Origin: Lobosporangium transversale
Lineage: Eukaryota > Mortierellomycota > Mortierellomycetes > Mortierellales > Mortierellaceae
Direction: 5' to 3'
Length of the DNA: 64,000 nucleotides
NCBI RefSeq assembly: GCF_002105155.1
Contig: NW_019029003.1
Span: 434,001-498,000, forward strand
Below the pieces are notes generated by a model. The model ran no database searches. It was not told where the DNA came from and saw only the letters and a program-made list of their open reading frames with translations. The stretch's first letter is position 1; the number at the start of each line of letters is the position of its first letter. The position numbers were made by a program, and so were the translations under genes. Below are positions 33,390 through 45,645 of this stretch, in pieces.

Positions 33390-33935
33390 CGAGTGGCATA
33401 CCTTATTGCGGACGAAGCTATTATGTACTCATACAAACTCAAAAAGTCTGGGCTCCGCATTCAGGTGTGCTGTGGCATAAATAGTATGATATTGTTTATA
33501 TCTCAACCCGCGAATGCCACGATTTCAATGACGAAGTCATGCTCTTCAAGATGGCTATTGAGAAGAATATCCGTAACCTTGATTGCATTACTCTGGATGG
33601 AGGCTATGCACAATTTCTTCACGGCATCGTTGAAAAGAGCGGCTAATTAAATTGTCGAATTTCTGTTGTGCAATCTGGAAGCTGAGAGGAATAGTATTGA
33701 CAGACCAGAAAAAAAGCTCAACGAAATGATCGGAGGCTTTCATTCCGAGATAGAAAGTTGCTTTGGAGAGATGCGGAGTGCCTTCACAAAGTTTAGTCAT
33801 ACTGTGGTAAAGAGGATATCTGATATAAGCGCTTTCTTACTGCAATTCAAGCTATGCTGTTTACTCCTTAATATCAAACGCATGGTCGCCTTGTGGAATG
33901 TAACAGCAGAGCCGCATCAAAGCTTCTGGATGTAA
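33390..33935 (+). pseudogene. Decayed PIF/Harbinger (DDE_Tnp_4-like) transposase relic
   Basis: Broken across frames: SGLRIQVCCGINSMILFISQP (33445-33510), then in another frame CHDFNDEVMLFKMAIEKN and ITLDGGYAQF (second catalytic-type Asp, about 33591-33612). After a stop and shift comes KLNEMIGGFHSEIESCFGEM (33717-33774, the Glu region), followed by FLLQFKLCCLLLNIKRM. The D..DGGY...N...R/H..IE..FG...F...LhNi order is typical of Harbinger/IS5-like DDE enzymes. The first Asp is not clear, and stops show it is dead. No terminal inverted repeats were found by eye. Confidence 0.55.
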
Positions 33936-36900
33936 GAGAGCTTCGACTATCCAGACGGCACTGATGCAAACGCTACTCAAAAACCTTTTTCTCCAAGTAA
34001 CTCTATCAAAATCAAAGACACTCATAGTATTCATAGCCCTCAGGATTATTCCTAGATCTCACTATCGCTACCACCACTACTATTGCTACTGTCCAAAGTG
34101 TCGGCAACGACCATGAGTTGAGCGATGATAGCACTGACGACATTTTCGAAATTAAAAAGATATTAGAATATTAGACCACCGAGGGAAAGGGGATGAAATA
34201 AAATATCATGCTCATTGGGAGAGATACAATAAACGTGAAGCTACAAGGGTACCGCTCAGAGACTTTAAACAAACTCGCACTATTAATGATTACTGGAACT
34301 CTAGGTGCACATTTTAACTAAAATATATATAATTTTAAATGTTTATACTTCTCTAGGTAGACTTCCGAAGTTGGAATTGATCCAGTCGCCCTGATAAATC
34401 CCCTTGGGACTTTACAACACTTTTAGAAAAGAAATGGTCAAACCGAAAAATGTGTAATATCAGCCTGGCATGGACTAAACCCTATGTTTTAATGGGGCTA
34501 TAGCATTTGTGCCCAATGCATGGCGTCCCGACCTAAAGGCAGGTCTGGTGCCTGTTGGCCTACGTCATGAGTTGACCAACAATGCCTATCACAGGTGAAG
34601 TTTAGCTCTCCATTTGAATATGCAGCATTTCCGCGGATTAAAATGCAAGCGGCTCAACATGTCACCTCGCACCCTCAGCAGACCACTTCCACCGTTGCTG
34701 GAAAGTCTCGAGTCCTGCTTGATTAATCAGACACTGCTGAATTTATTGGATTTTGGATTGTTGCTTGTACTTGGAAGCCCACCTTTTGCAATGTCATCCT
34801 TGGCCACCTGAAGAAGCAGCAATGGCCACTCTATCTTCAGCCTTTGGGCGCGAAGGGACGGCCCCCCTGGATGCAGCAAAGATCGCTACCAACAGACATA
34901 GACACAAATACAGGCATAGCACAGCGCCGGCTCGTGGCCAGCGGCTCAAAGTGTGGAAAGGATATTGATACTTAGCGTTTGCGTGGCCGCAAGCACGCTA
35001 ACTATAGTCTAGAAGCAGTGCGGTTCCTTTCCGATTACTTCCTCAGCGGTGTATTTCAGGCGTTTTTTGTACTGTTCTCGCGCAGCCCGCAGTATGCATT
35101 GATGAAGCATTCCTTACAGTTCATATGGAGTTGTTCCTTGGCTTCTCTTCTTCTCTTCTATGTGCTTCTCGGCTCTTTTAGTAGATCCTCAACGAGTTTC
35201 AACATACAAACCCTCTATTTTCTGCCCGTTGTAGGCTGTGTTCTTTTCAATAACTTCATTGCTGCCCATGAATAAAAATGTGTTTGATTTCAAAGCCTAA
35301 TTTAGTTGCTTCTCCTACAATGTGGACGAAGACTGGCGTACACTCCCTGGGCGGCTGTAAAGAAGCAAGCCTGAATGTCTACGCGTACAAGGCGAAGCTA
35401 GAAGGCTATAAGCTTTCTTTCAAAGATGAGTCCAAAGATTGTGTTTTGCGAACGAAAGTGTTTAATGTTTTGACTGTTGAATAGCTGTACAGCAAACAGG
35501 AAGGATGCCATCCAGCCTTTTACGTGGTTCAATTTCAATTTTTTTTTTTTTTTTTTTTTTTTAGTCTGCTGCTATCGCTAGGCCTTGCTTCGGTAGCCAT
35601 GTTGTATGTGCAAGGCAGGCCTTGATGCCTTGAAACGGTTGGTAGGATGTCCCGATGGTCCATATCATGCTCTGCCGGGCATTTTTGTTTTTGAACTGGC
35701 GCTGCCAAGAAAATTCAGTTAGTCTATTTGTCTATAAGCATATTCGCGACCTATTTTGGGTTTTACTTGCTGCAAACCTCTCGTGAATCTACTTATATGC
35801 CGCATCCTCGGTCATACAATGGTTTTGTTTTCAAAAAGAATAATACAGAATATATGCCTATTTAACAAGCTTTTTTAATGAAATCTCAAGGTTTACACCT
35901 TCCATTAGATAACCCACAGTACATATTAGTATGAGTTTTCTACTTAATTTAAAATGACTCACAAACGGCTATTGTTGAAAGAAAATAAAAGAAAGAGGTA
36001 TTTTTCAAATAGTTGAAATGCATATGGCTCGACATAAACCGATCCAAACCGCCGAGTTAGCGCTTCATGTGTTGTAAAATAGAACACTCTAACTCTTTAC
36101 GTTCCAGGAAACAAGAGCCATTATAGATAGAACGAACTTTCGCCTCGTTTCATTTATGATGCCTTACCAAATACCTTATACTTCAGTTTGTCAACGATAC
36201 CATGGATTCCTTTAAAAAGTATTTCAATGAAGGGTGGTCGCCAATGTCTTTTGAATATTGTTGCTAACTATTATTACACTGGCTAAGGCATCCAAAGGTT
36301 ATCAATCTCTCTTCGCTCCATTTCATCGGGTCCATGGGCTTGACAACATGCTCACTGATGAAGCCCTCCAGATCACGCTTGATTAATGTTTTTTGTAGAG
36401 CTATGGCTGCTTCCATTCTTAGACCAAAAAAAAAAAAAAAAAAAAATAGACAGAAGCTGCCAAGAATAAAATACTCTCTTCGCTGACATTTGTTGCTGGA
36501 AACGCTGAAAAAGATTATAGCCTGGGACTAGTTATCGTTCGTGCCTCTTACAGAATTTGAAGCACAAAATGCATGAAGCTTTGACATGGATTATTGGCTA
36601 TGAATAAGTAATATCCTCCTACCTATCTTTGATCTAATAGAACTCTGTATGATCTTAATGAGTTTATTAAATGTATCTTGGTATTCATCATGCATCATGG
36701 CTTTAAAGGATTTCCATCCCTACCTTTCTGAGGCCAGAATTATCATCGTTACAGACAGTTTTATCGCGACGACTCAAGCTTAGAGTGAAGAATAACTTGT
36801 CAGGGATATGGTAAATTGGGGTCCACGTGATTTTTAGTCTTTTCTTCCTGTGAATAAAATTGCATTTTGCCCTTTTGTCTGAGTTGACACAAATTTTTCC

Positions 36901-37136
36901 ATTCGACCCTCATTCAGTTTTTCCATTCGACCCTCATTCAGCCTTTCACTTTCTCTTTGTATTATCTTTTTTCTTCCTGCTCTTTCTCCTCCTTTCATTT
37001 CTCTTCTTTCCCATCCTTCTCTGGCTTTGAAACCGTTTTTCAAACTTTTTTTATTATTTTTTATTTTTTCGGTTCTACTTCGACCTTTTTGTATCCTCAT
37101 TCCTGCCAGCACACTGATCCTCCAACAGATCGAGGC
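33936..37136. other. Gene-poor region, probable degraded sequence
   Basis: Only short broken ORFs are seen: 34614-34811, 34979-35275 and 35278-35484, the last starting MCLISKPNLVASPTMWTKTG. T- and A-runs lie near 35540 and 36426. None resembles a family I know. The last 200 bases are a C/T-rich leader of the next gene, with a duplicated 23-base segment (tttttccattcgaccctcattca) near 36894-36941. Confidence 0.4.
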
Positions 37137-40100
37137 ATGGAGCCTCAGGATCAGGCCTTCTCACACCGACCAATGGGGGTGCATTTGGACCAAGATCCCA
37201 ACACTGTAAACAATGTTTCAGCATCATTATCCAATCACATTCATGACAGCAACCCATTGGTAACTACTCATTCACGGCACGGGAGCATTGTACGGGACGA
37301 CACTCGCGCTGCAAACGGCAATAGCAATAGTAATAGCAACATTCTTCCTTCTTCACGCACATCCTCATCCACTACGCTTATCAATCCATCATCTTCGTCT
37401 TCCTTATCTGCTCGTTTGCCTAGCGCTCCTCCTGCAAACCCACCGCCTCGTTTTTTTACTCGACCATATCGACGTACACAGGATCATCATCACTCACATC
37501 ATGGATCCATTCATAATCCAAGTGGCGGTCAGAGCAGTTCCAGTATCGGTGTTCGATCGGCTTTTCGAGACTTTGTATTACCCGCACAGATAATTCTCAT
37601 TTGTTCGATTCTCAATGCACTTTGGCCGACGATATCCAGGACCGTAACAACAGCACTGGAGTTCCTAGTTTTGGTTCTATCTTCCTATAGTGCCTGTGCA
37701 CGTCGCAGCGATGATTGCTACTTTTTGGAGCCGTTGATCCATGATGGGCAGGAGGCTGTCTATGTCGAGGCCATTCAGTGGACACTCCGAAGCGTTTTTT
37801 GCGTCTTACTGGTAGGTGGTACCTACTTTGTAAGCAAAAAAATTCAAAAGGTGTGTGGTAATGCTTTTATTCCAGTGAACCCCCTCAATCCGCCCTGAAT
37901 GTGCAAACAGATTATGTGCGCAAGATTATCCAATGGATTGTCTGTGTTAAGAAAGTAAAAGTGCAGGGGACGTAGTACAACACAAACCTGCAATCTTGAC
38001 ATGTATAATGTACGACGAGAGCTAAAAGCCTGCTGATGATCGTCACGTCATTAAACTAAATGGGAAGACCGACAACCAAGTCGGGCATAGAAGCAAAGTG
38101 GAAGAGTAAATCGGCATATTAATTGCTCATAAATATAAACACAGATCATGCAAGCGGACTTTGCATTATCGTAAAATTGCTGTTGTGTTTTTCATTGTGG
38201 TTGACATAAAACTTGCTTTCCTTTTTTTTATTTTTTTTATTTTTTTTATTTTTTTTTATTTTAGATTTGGATCGTTTTGGTCAGTAATAATTGGACGTGG
38301 CTCATGACATACCAGAAACGACTGTGGGTTTATGTGGTACGGATATTTCCTTGGAAAATCACTCGATCGAATAGCCAATCGACAGGGCAAAGTTTACGAC
38401 ACCAGCGAAAGCCATCATCTGCACCAGCTACAGACCAGTTCAAAGACACAGGAAGCCTTGTAGGATCGCCAACTCCAAGCCGTCATCATCCACGAAGGGC
38501 AGGGACCTCCAGCGCAATAGACACGGATGCTTTTTCAGCAGGTTCTGGATCAGAATCCAAAGCGCGGTTAAAAATAAAGGCTCGAAAAGGTAAAGCTTCT
38601 TCATCGGACAGCATCCATGATGCATCTATATCTTCCAACCGCTCGCCATCCTATAGTCACGCAAATAGCATAGTGGATAATGCAGGGAAAACAACATCTT
38701 TGGCATCTTCGGGAATATCCACGCAATCAAGGCAATTAAAAGCAAAATCAACCAAGACAAGAGTAGCTGATGCGGATACGCGTAATGGGTCTGAAATGGG
38801 GATAGAAACTACCACCGCCATGTATGAGACTGCAGATGATGGATATTTTATTTCAACAGATCGAAGGCGTCGGAGAAAAATGCGAGGGTTAAAGTCCAAT
38901 ACAGCCTCTAATTCTACAGAATCTCTTGTTAAGGTGTGTACAAGGAGCTTTAATCTTTTTTGCTATTTGAACAAGAGATATGTATCTCACCTATGAGATA
39001 TATCTATTCTAACGATTGCTATAGCCCATAGCCCCTTCTTCCCGAGAACAGGAATCTTCCTCCATCAACCCAAATACTACAATCCAGCCAACGTCCAATA
39101 CATTGCCTGAAGCCCAAGTTGCAAAAGCCTCAGACTCAAATCATGCGTCTTTAGTTTGCGAGCGAGAAAAAAAACACACCCATCATGAGCATTTGTCTCG
39201 GGATTCGAACACAACGACAGCACCTTCAAAGCCCAATATCTCAGTATCAAAGGCGGCGGACACATCAGAATCACAAGCCACCGAATTGAAGTTCATACAT
39301 CCATTGCATGCTCTCAACTCGACAAGCCCTATTGTGCGGTCAAAGTCATCGCACAAACGATCACAATCCGCTCATCTTCCCTCCGCTTCACGTTGGAGCA
39401 TTCCGCAAGCTTCAGCGCCAGGTGGTAAAAAGGCGGCTAAATCGTCTTTATGTCAAGTTTCATCTCCTGATACCTCGAGCGAGCCTAATGGATTGATGAA
39501 CCCGGCACAAACTAGCGAGGATAAATCAGAGAATGTGGCATCTAAGGATTATAGTCTTTTCAGTGATTCGTCTATATGGTATTCGCCTTTTCAGTCAGGG
39601 CTGGATATCTCTATTGAGAGCGACCAAGAGCATGGAAAACATAGATCTAGGTCGAACTCAGGGCCCAGGATACAGATTGATTCTTCTAATACCCAGAGCA
39701 ACCCCAATCTTAGTCAGTTGCTACCTCCCTCCTCATTTTTTGAATCATCGCCAAGAACACCAAGAATCATGCCCTTTAATCAGCATCATCAAGAAAACAC
39801 ACTGGACATCGAAAGATGGTCAACACGGAGATCGCCGCCACTATTAGCATCATCTACAGTTTCAATACAGGAGTCGGATTACGTGAACCCAAGGGATTAT
39901 TTTAGAGGTAGCCAGAGCGCCAGCAGTAGTAGGAGAGCATCGATTGAAAATAACTTGACGGAGTCATTGTTGTGCGGGAGATCAAGAATGTTTGCCTCGT
40001 CTCCTCCTAGTTCGTCAATTTCACGTCCATTGCCTCTATCAGAAGAAAATAATGGACTGATCTCAGGGTCGATATTTCTTCCACCTCAGTTTAACTCCTC

Positions 40101-41079
40101 AGCAACCCCTGCTGCTTCCACTGTTTTTGCATCCAATCCAGTTGCGTCGACTCCATCAGTCATAAATCACTCTATACGGACAGAAAACAGGTTCTCTGAT
40201 CCGATCGAGCCCCAATTTCCGGCGTTCATGAACCCTTGGGAAACAAACTACTCATACCAAACGGAACCGACTACATCAGAGGCTTTCCTCGCTTTCGGAT
40301 CCTCATCGACACTGAGTACTGTGGACCATGCTACTGATCGTGACCGGCACTCTAGTCTTCTCAGAGTTATGAATGCGGACAACAGGATTGGTTCAAACGG
40401 GAGTAGTGAGGGGTTACATCATATGCAAGACAAGGAAATCGAGAGAGAGGCTATCCGTCAAGGGTTTTTTTTCCCCAGCCTTGCTCATCATTCAAATGCT
40501 TCATTATCATCCGCCGATACAACAAGCTTTCATCCGTATGCTTCAATTGAAATGTCTTTAGCCGCAGCAGCAAATCAGCCACCGCCTCTCTTTAAGGAGC
40601 TGCAATACAATTTTGTGGAGTTGACAATACAAGATGTTATGAAAAATCAAGTTGCAACAGAGGAAAGCAATCAGATCCAATCATCTCCGATAGAAATCAA
40701 TGAAAAAAAGCCCAAGGACAGACATCGACATGGGAGATCTCGCTCAGGACACCACAAATCAGCCTCTCTAGGCTCATTTTTTTCATCCGGTCCGTCTGCC
40801 ACAGACGTACCAGACAGTGGAACCGTTGATGTTCAATCGAATACTAGAGGAACCTCTTCATCGAATCGTACCATACATAATGGCGGACTGACTATACATT
40901 CCAGGCAAGGGCGTTATCAAGGGCATGGAACTGGAAAGGATTTTGACGGAGCATCGACCATATCTGGGCGTCATCGTACTGTGACTGACCAAGAAACCCG
41001 ACATAAAAACGTTAGTAAACAACAGCACTTTGATTCTAACAGCTTAAAGCGATCATTAAAAAAGGATCATCACTTTTAG
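37137..41079 (+). CDS. Ser-rich membrane-associated protein of unknown function
   Basis: Three exons, 37137-37850, 38265-38933 and 39025-41079, give about 1,145 residues. A disordered N-terminus (Ser/Asn/His-rich) leads to hydrophobic segments: VLPAQIILICSILNALWP, TALEFLVLVLSSYSACA, SVFCVLLVGGTYFVS and IWIVLVSNNWTWL. These suggest two to four membrane spans around the first splice. The remaining ~850 residues are low-complexity, rich in Ser, Thr, Asn and Pro, with basic patches (RRRRRKMRG) and many possible kinase sites. No catalytic motif is recognised. The start is the first Met after the duplicated pyrimidine-rich leader; the frame is open further upstream to 36957, but that part is low-complexity. 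A plasma-membrane or ER scaffold is possible but unproven. Confidence 0.75.
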
Positions 41080-41367
41080 AATAGATATGCTGTTACACTT
41101 TTTCATTCCCCTTTCTAGATTTATTAAAATAAAAGCGATGGCCTTTTTTATTTCTTCTTTTACATGGTACAAAGATATACAAATACAGTAGTATTATGAT
41201 TAATTGGCTTCCACAGATTGACGAAGTGCTCATGAACAAGCTTAGTTATCTGCAAACATATAGAATTCAAATGTGAGGTCAGAGCGTTACTCGTCTCAAA
41301 AGAATTGGCGACCTACAAGCTTCCGAAGGCCCATAAGTCTGTTCTGATCACGATAGACAATTAAATC
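41080..41367. other. Convergent 3' flanks
   Basis: Short gap between two convergent genes. An AATAAA-like sequence (attaaaataaaag) follows the upstream stop. Nothing else is seen. Confidence 0.5.
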
Positions 41368-41919
41368 CTATAACCGCCCTTGCTCCTTCAGTTGTTGTTT
41401 TTCTTCCTCGCTTAATGACCAGAATTCATCTACTTTACGCTTGTAGTATCTACGAATCTAAAGAGTGTTTTAAAATAGTAAAAAAAAGGACAACAAACAA
41501 GTTAATACGATGCAGGCAAGAGCGCATTCATAAACATGTAAAAAAATCACTTTGTTTTAATGAACAAAGCGTCAAATGATTCTCATACCGGTGTAAAGCA
41601 TGTCTCTTTGTCTCCAAAGTCCGCAAAGAGAGCAAAATAGCCACTCATTCCTAACCAAGCAAATGTTGTAAGAAGTAGTCAGATAGAGTCGAAGACTTGT
41701 TTAATAACTATGGGAGAAATAGAAAGACATGGTGCTATCGATTATAAACTTACCAATTGCAAGTGCAATGGTTGCAATGTGCAACTTTCGGAGACCTGGG
41801 CGAATGATGAGAGATTCTGGGGCAAGATTCCTACGTCTGTACTTTTCTTCTAGGAAGCGCCGCTTCTCCTCAGATATAGATGTATATTCATTTCGGGGAC
41901 TTTGATTAGGATTGTCCAT
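41368..41919 (-). CDS. Small single-span membrane protein, possibly mitochondrial
   Basis: Exons 41919-41754, 41650-41589 and 41457-41368 join in frame to 105 residues. A charged N-terminus (EEKRRFLEEKYRRR) precedes a hydrophobic segment spanning the first intron (HIATIALAIG-MSGYFALFADFG). A basic/acidic tail follows (RRYYKRKVDEFWSLSEEEKQQ). Size and layout resemble small inner-membrane proteins such as respiratory-complex assembly factors, but I do not recognise the family. Canonical splice sites and exact frame support a real gene. The 265 bases to the divergent NOC3 start contain a long T-run and probably a shared promoter. Confidence 0.7.
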
Positions 41920-42184
41920 TGTGTGCTAGTACCAGAAACAAATGGCAGAAGTGCTCATGTAAAATTTAAAAAATAAAGAGACTGCTTGGACACCCAAAGA
42001 TAAACAAATAATTTAGTGGCGTTTTTTTTTTTTTTTTTTTTTTTTTATGTTGTCTTTTTTGATAGAACCATGCCAAGGTTGCATCACCTCATCTCATCTT
42101 CTCTCTAGTCTTCTCATTACAACCAACTCATCGATTTAAATCTCAACTATCATCGACATCCTAATATTCAGAGAGCACACTATC

Positions 42185-45100
42185 ATGGTTCAAAAGAAGG
42201 GCAGCAAACCCGCACCCGTAAAAAAGGGGGCGAAATCGACCACACAAAAGAAAAAGGTATCATTGAAATCATAAAAGACAATTTTCTGCAACATTATCTT
42301 AAAAACAGAAATTCATCTAATCTCTCTCTTCTCTCTATCTTTTTCCTCTGAAGCCTGGGAACAGGAAAGATAAAAAAGATAAAACTGAGAAACAAATCAA
42401 AGTCCCTAATGTAGTTGTTCCCAACTTTGAGGTCTCTGACGATATCGAAATTGATGAAGAGGACATCGAGTTCTTTAAAGCGAATAGCCAGCTGTCTGGG
42501 TTTTTAAATAATATGGATGCCGTCAAATTAGCAAAGTATGCTCTCTGTATAGGAATCAGATTTTTGGTTGTTCCGCTTTGGTCATGACAACGGTTGAATA
42601 GCAGTAACAAATTTATTTTATCTGTTTTCTTTGTATCATTAAAAAAAAAAATATAAGAAATGAGATTATCAAGGCAAAGAAGAAAACAACAGTTGGGGCA
42701 TTGAAGAGAGGATCTGTTCAGGAAACAGTAGACGATATAGAATCAGAACCAGAATCAGTAGACTCTGCGGATAGTGACATAGAGGGCATGGACATTGATA
42801 TGGATGATGATAGCGATGGGGCTATGTCAGAGGATGATGAAATAGTAGAAATGGCAGATGGTCACTACGGAAGCTATGATGACGATAGTGAAGAAGGTGA
42901 GGATGAAAAAGAGCCTGGAGATCTGGACTCGGATGAAGAACAGGATTATGAGTTGGCACCTCGTAGGCCCGAAGGGTGGGCTGAAAAGAGCAGTATGCGT
43001 CTGCCTATTAAATTGGCGGATGGCCGCATTAAGGAGGTTAAAGATGATCGCATTCGACCAAGTGAAATAAAGACTAAGGAAAAGGAGGAGGCCGATGACA
43101 CAGAAGACGAAGAGGTAGAAATTGAAAGTAGTGACATTGCTGAAGATCAAATAGAGAAAGCGCAAGTAGATGAAGCCACGCCAGAGAAGAAGCTTCCCAA
43201 GAAGTTGATCTTGGCCCAAAAGAAGGAGGAAATGGCATCTATTGCTCAAACTATTATTGCTGATCCGGAATCAAATGTAGGTCGTTAAGCTGGGCTTCCT
43301 CCCGGAAATCACTACTTATTTTTTAGGTCTTATTTGAAAAACATCCGCTTATTTTGTTAATATTGATTTCGTTCATCACGTTCTTTTATGCACTTTATTA
43401 TTCACTCCGATAGCTTGGTGCACTCAAGAGGCTTAGAGCTTTGGCACAAGACCCCAGTGATGTGATAAAGAAGTTAGCCATGTTAACACAATTAGCCGTA
43501 TATAAAGATATTTTACCAGGATACAGGATTCGTCCACTGACAGAGAAAGAGCAGGGCGTCACCGTCTCCAAGGAAGTAGCCAAGCTACGAGACTACGAAC
43601 AATCACTTCTTCAGAATTATCAACATTATCTTCAAAGCCTTGAAAAAATTTTGTCGCAGGACAAGTCAGGGAAAGAAGACGAGGATGAACAGGAAACGAA
43701 CCATACAACAGCATCATTGACTGCCCCTGCTCCTACTGCCAGCTCGCTTACTAAGGATGAGTCTGCTAAAGAGGCAAAAGCTGATTTAGCTACGGTCGCG
43801 CTCCACTGCATGTGCAACTTACTGACAAGCTTGACACATTTCAATTTCCGTCTGAATTTGATGACTGCTCTGATCGTCAGGATGAGCCGGCGGCACTGGA
43901 GCGAACTTTCAGAGACTTGTAGCAAAGCGCTAAAAGATGTTTTTACAGAAGATGAATCTGGAGAGGCATCCTTGGATGCTGTCAAACTTATTACAAAAAT
44001 GATAAAATCCAAGTCGTATTTAATCCACCCCAATGTAATCAACGTCTTTTTATCGCTCCGACTCAAAGAGGAGCTGCCAACACGCCAAGGTGGCGAAGAA
44101 GATACCAATACTAGGAAGAGGAAGAAAAAGGAAAAGGTTCACATCAGCAAGAAAAACCGCAAATTGTTGAAGGCTAAGAAGGAAGTTGAGATTGAAATGA
44201 AGGAAGCAGAGGCCGTTGTGGACAAAGAGGAAAAGATGCGGGTGCAAACAGAAACATTGAAGTTGGTTTTCGTGACTTATTTTCGTATACTCAAGCATGC
44301 TCCGGGATCAACGCTCTTACCAGCCGTGCTTGAAGGTCTTGCTAAGTATGAAGTCATCATCATATACGACGCTATTAAGAATGACCTTTACTTTAATTTT
44401 ATTCCTATTCTACAGCTGACACAATTGATGTGGGTTCTCTTTTATTTTCATTTTCATTTGATAGGTTCGCTCATTTGATTAATGTAGAGTTTTTCACAGA
44501 TCTAGTTGAGGTACTCAAGAGAATCATGATCGGTGGTTCCGAAGTACAGCAGTTTGATCCATACAACCCCTCCAACCGCCGGACTCAATTGCTCTGTATT
44601 GTTACGGCTTTCCGATTGCTTCAAGATCAAGGAGAAGCTCTCAATATTGATTTGAAAGCATTTTATAATGAGTTCTATACTACTTTATTGACAGTGACTA
44701 TGAATCCCGATATTGAAGGAAATATCTTCGAGGCAGCAGAGGCATCGGCAAGGGAAAAGGAGAAACAAAAGCAGGCTTCTAAAGCTCAATGGAAAGGCAA
44801 AAATTCCAAGAAGACAGTAGAGGACGAAGTACTAGTGGTGTTTGACACGGACCGTGAGCTTATTTTGAAGGGATTTGAATTGCTATTCTTCTCTACAAAG
44901 GGTAAGATTCCAGTAATTCGATCGGCATCGTTCTTAAAGCGGATTGCGATTGCGTCCTTACAGTTCCCAAACAAATCAATGAAGGATTTTTTGAGCATCA
45001 TGAGGAGACTTATTCAGAAGCAGCCACAATTGGATCAGTTGTTAACGGGCTCGGATGAAGATCGGGCAGGAAACGGAGTGTATCATCCAGCGCTCAATGA

Positions 45101-45375
45101 TCCTGAGTTGTGCAACCCTATGGCTGCCAATCTATGGGAATTTGAGTTGATGAAGGTAAATAAGCAAAAAAAAAAAAAAAAAAAAAAAAGTATAACATAT
45201 TGTTGCAGTTTGAAAAGAAATGATTCTTACAGAACGCTTCATCTCTATTTACTCTCTTTAATACTCTGGACGGGAATAGTCGCATTTCGATCCAAAGGTG
45301 CGACAGATGGCACGCGAACTAGCTGCGTTTACGCCGAGTGCAGGCCAGCGCACGCACGATCGCACCATCAGATAG
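42185..45375 (+). CDS. NOC3: Nucleolar complex protein NOC3 (apparent frame break near 3' end)
   Basis: Ribosome-biogenesis factor; NOC2-NOC3 escorts pre-60S particles, and yeast Noc3 also acts in replication initiation. Exons 42185-42256, 42354-42535, 42658-43276, 43414-44345, 44465-45155 and a last exon join in frame. A basic start (KKGSKPAPVKKGAK) is followed by a long acidic region. NOC3 blocks follow: VIKKLAMLTQLAVYKDILPG, EQGVTVSKEVAKLRDYEQSL, ATVALHCMCNLLTSLTHFNF, FFTDLVEVLKRIM, RRTQLLCIVTAFRLLQDQGE and HPALNDPELCNPMAANLWEF. At the end the conserved C-terminus is split over two frames: NASSLFTLFNTLDGN (from 45233) and HFDPKVRQMARELAAF (from 45284, stop 45373-45375). Either a frameshift, a base error, or the acceptor aatag/tcg at 45280 explains this. 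Confidence 0.9.
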
Positions 45376-45645
45376 AAGCTATCGCATTGGTCCATTGGCA
45401 TTTTCAATCCACTAACCCACTAACCATTTCAATGCAAAATTAAATTCATCGTAACATATTGGCATTTACAAAATTATATTTTTTTAAAACGAAAAATTCA
45501 GGGCAACGGTTAATTTGGTTCATCTGCCTGATTGTCTGTCTGAATGTCTGTTTGAATGTTTGTCTGATTCGATTCTTCCCTTCACATTATTAGTACTGAA
45601 CTACCTGACCACACTACATTTAGTACTACTGCTACTACATAAGAA

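Noticed and set aside
33936-35500. ORFs at 34614, 34979 and 35278 as genes
   Set aside because: They are short, frame-broken, without splice-supported extension or family motifs.
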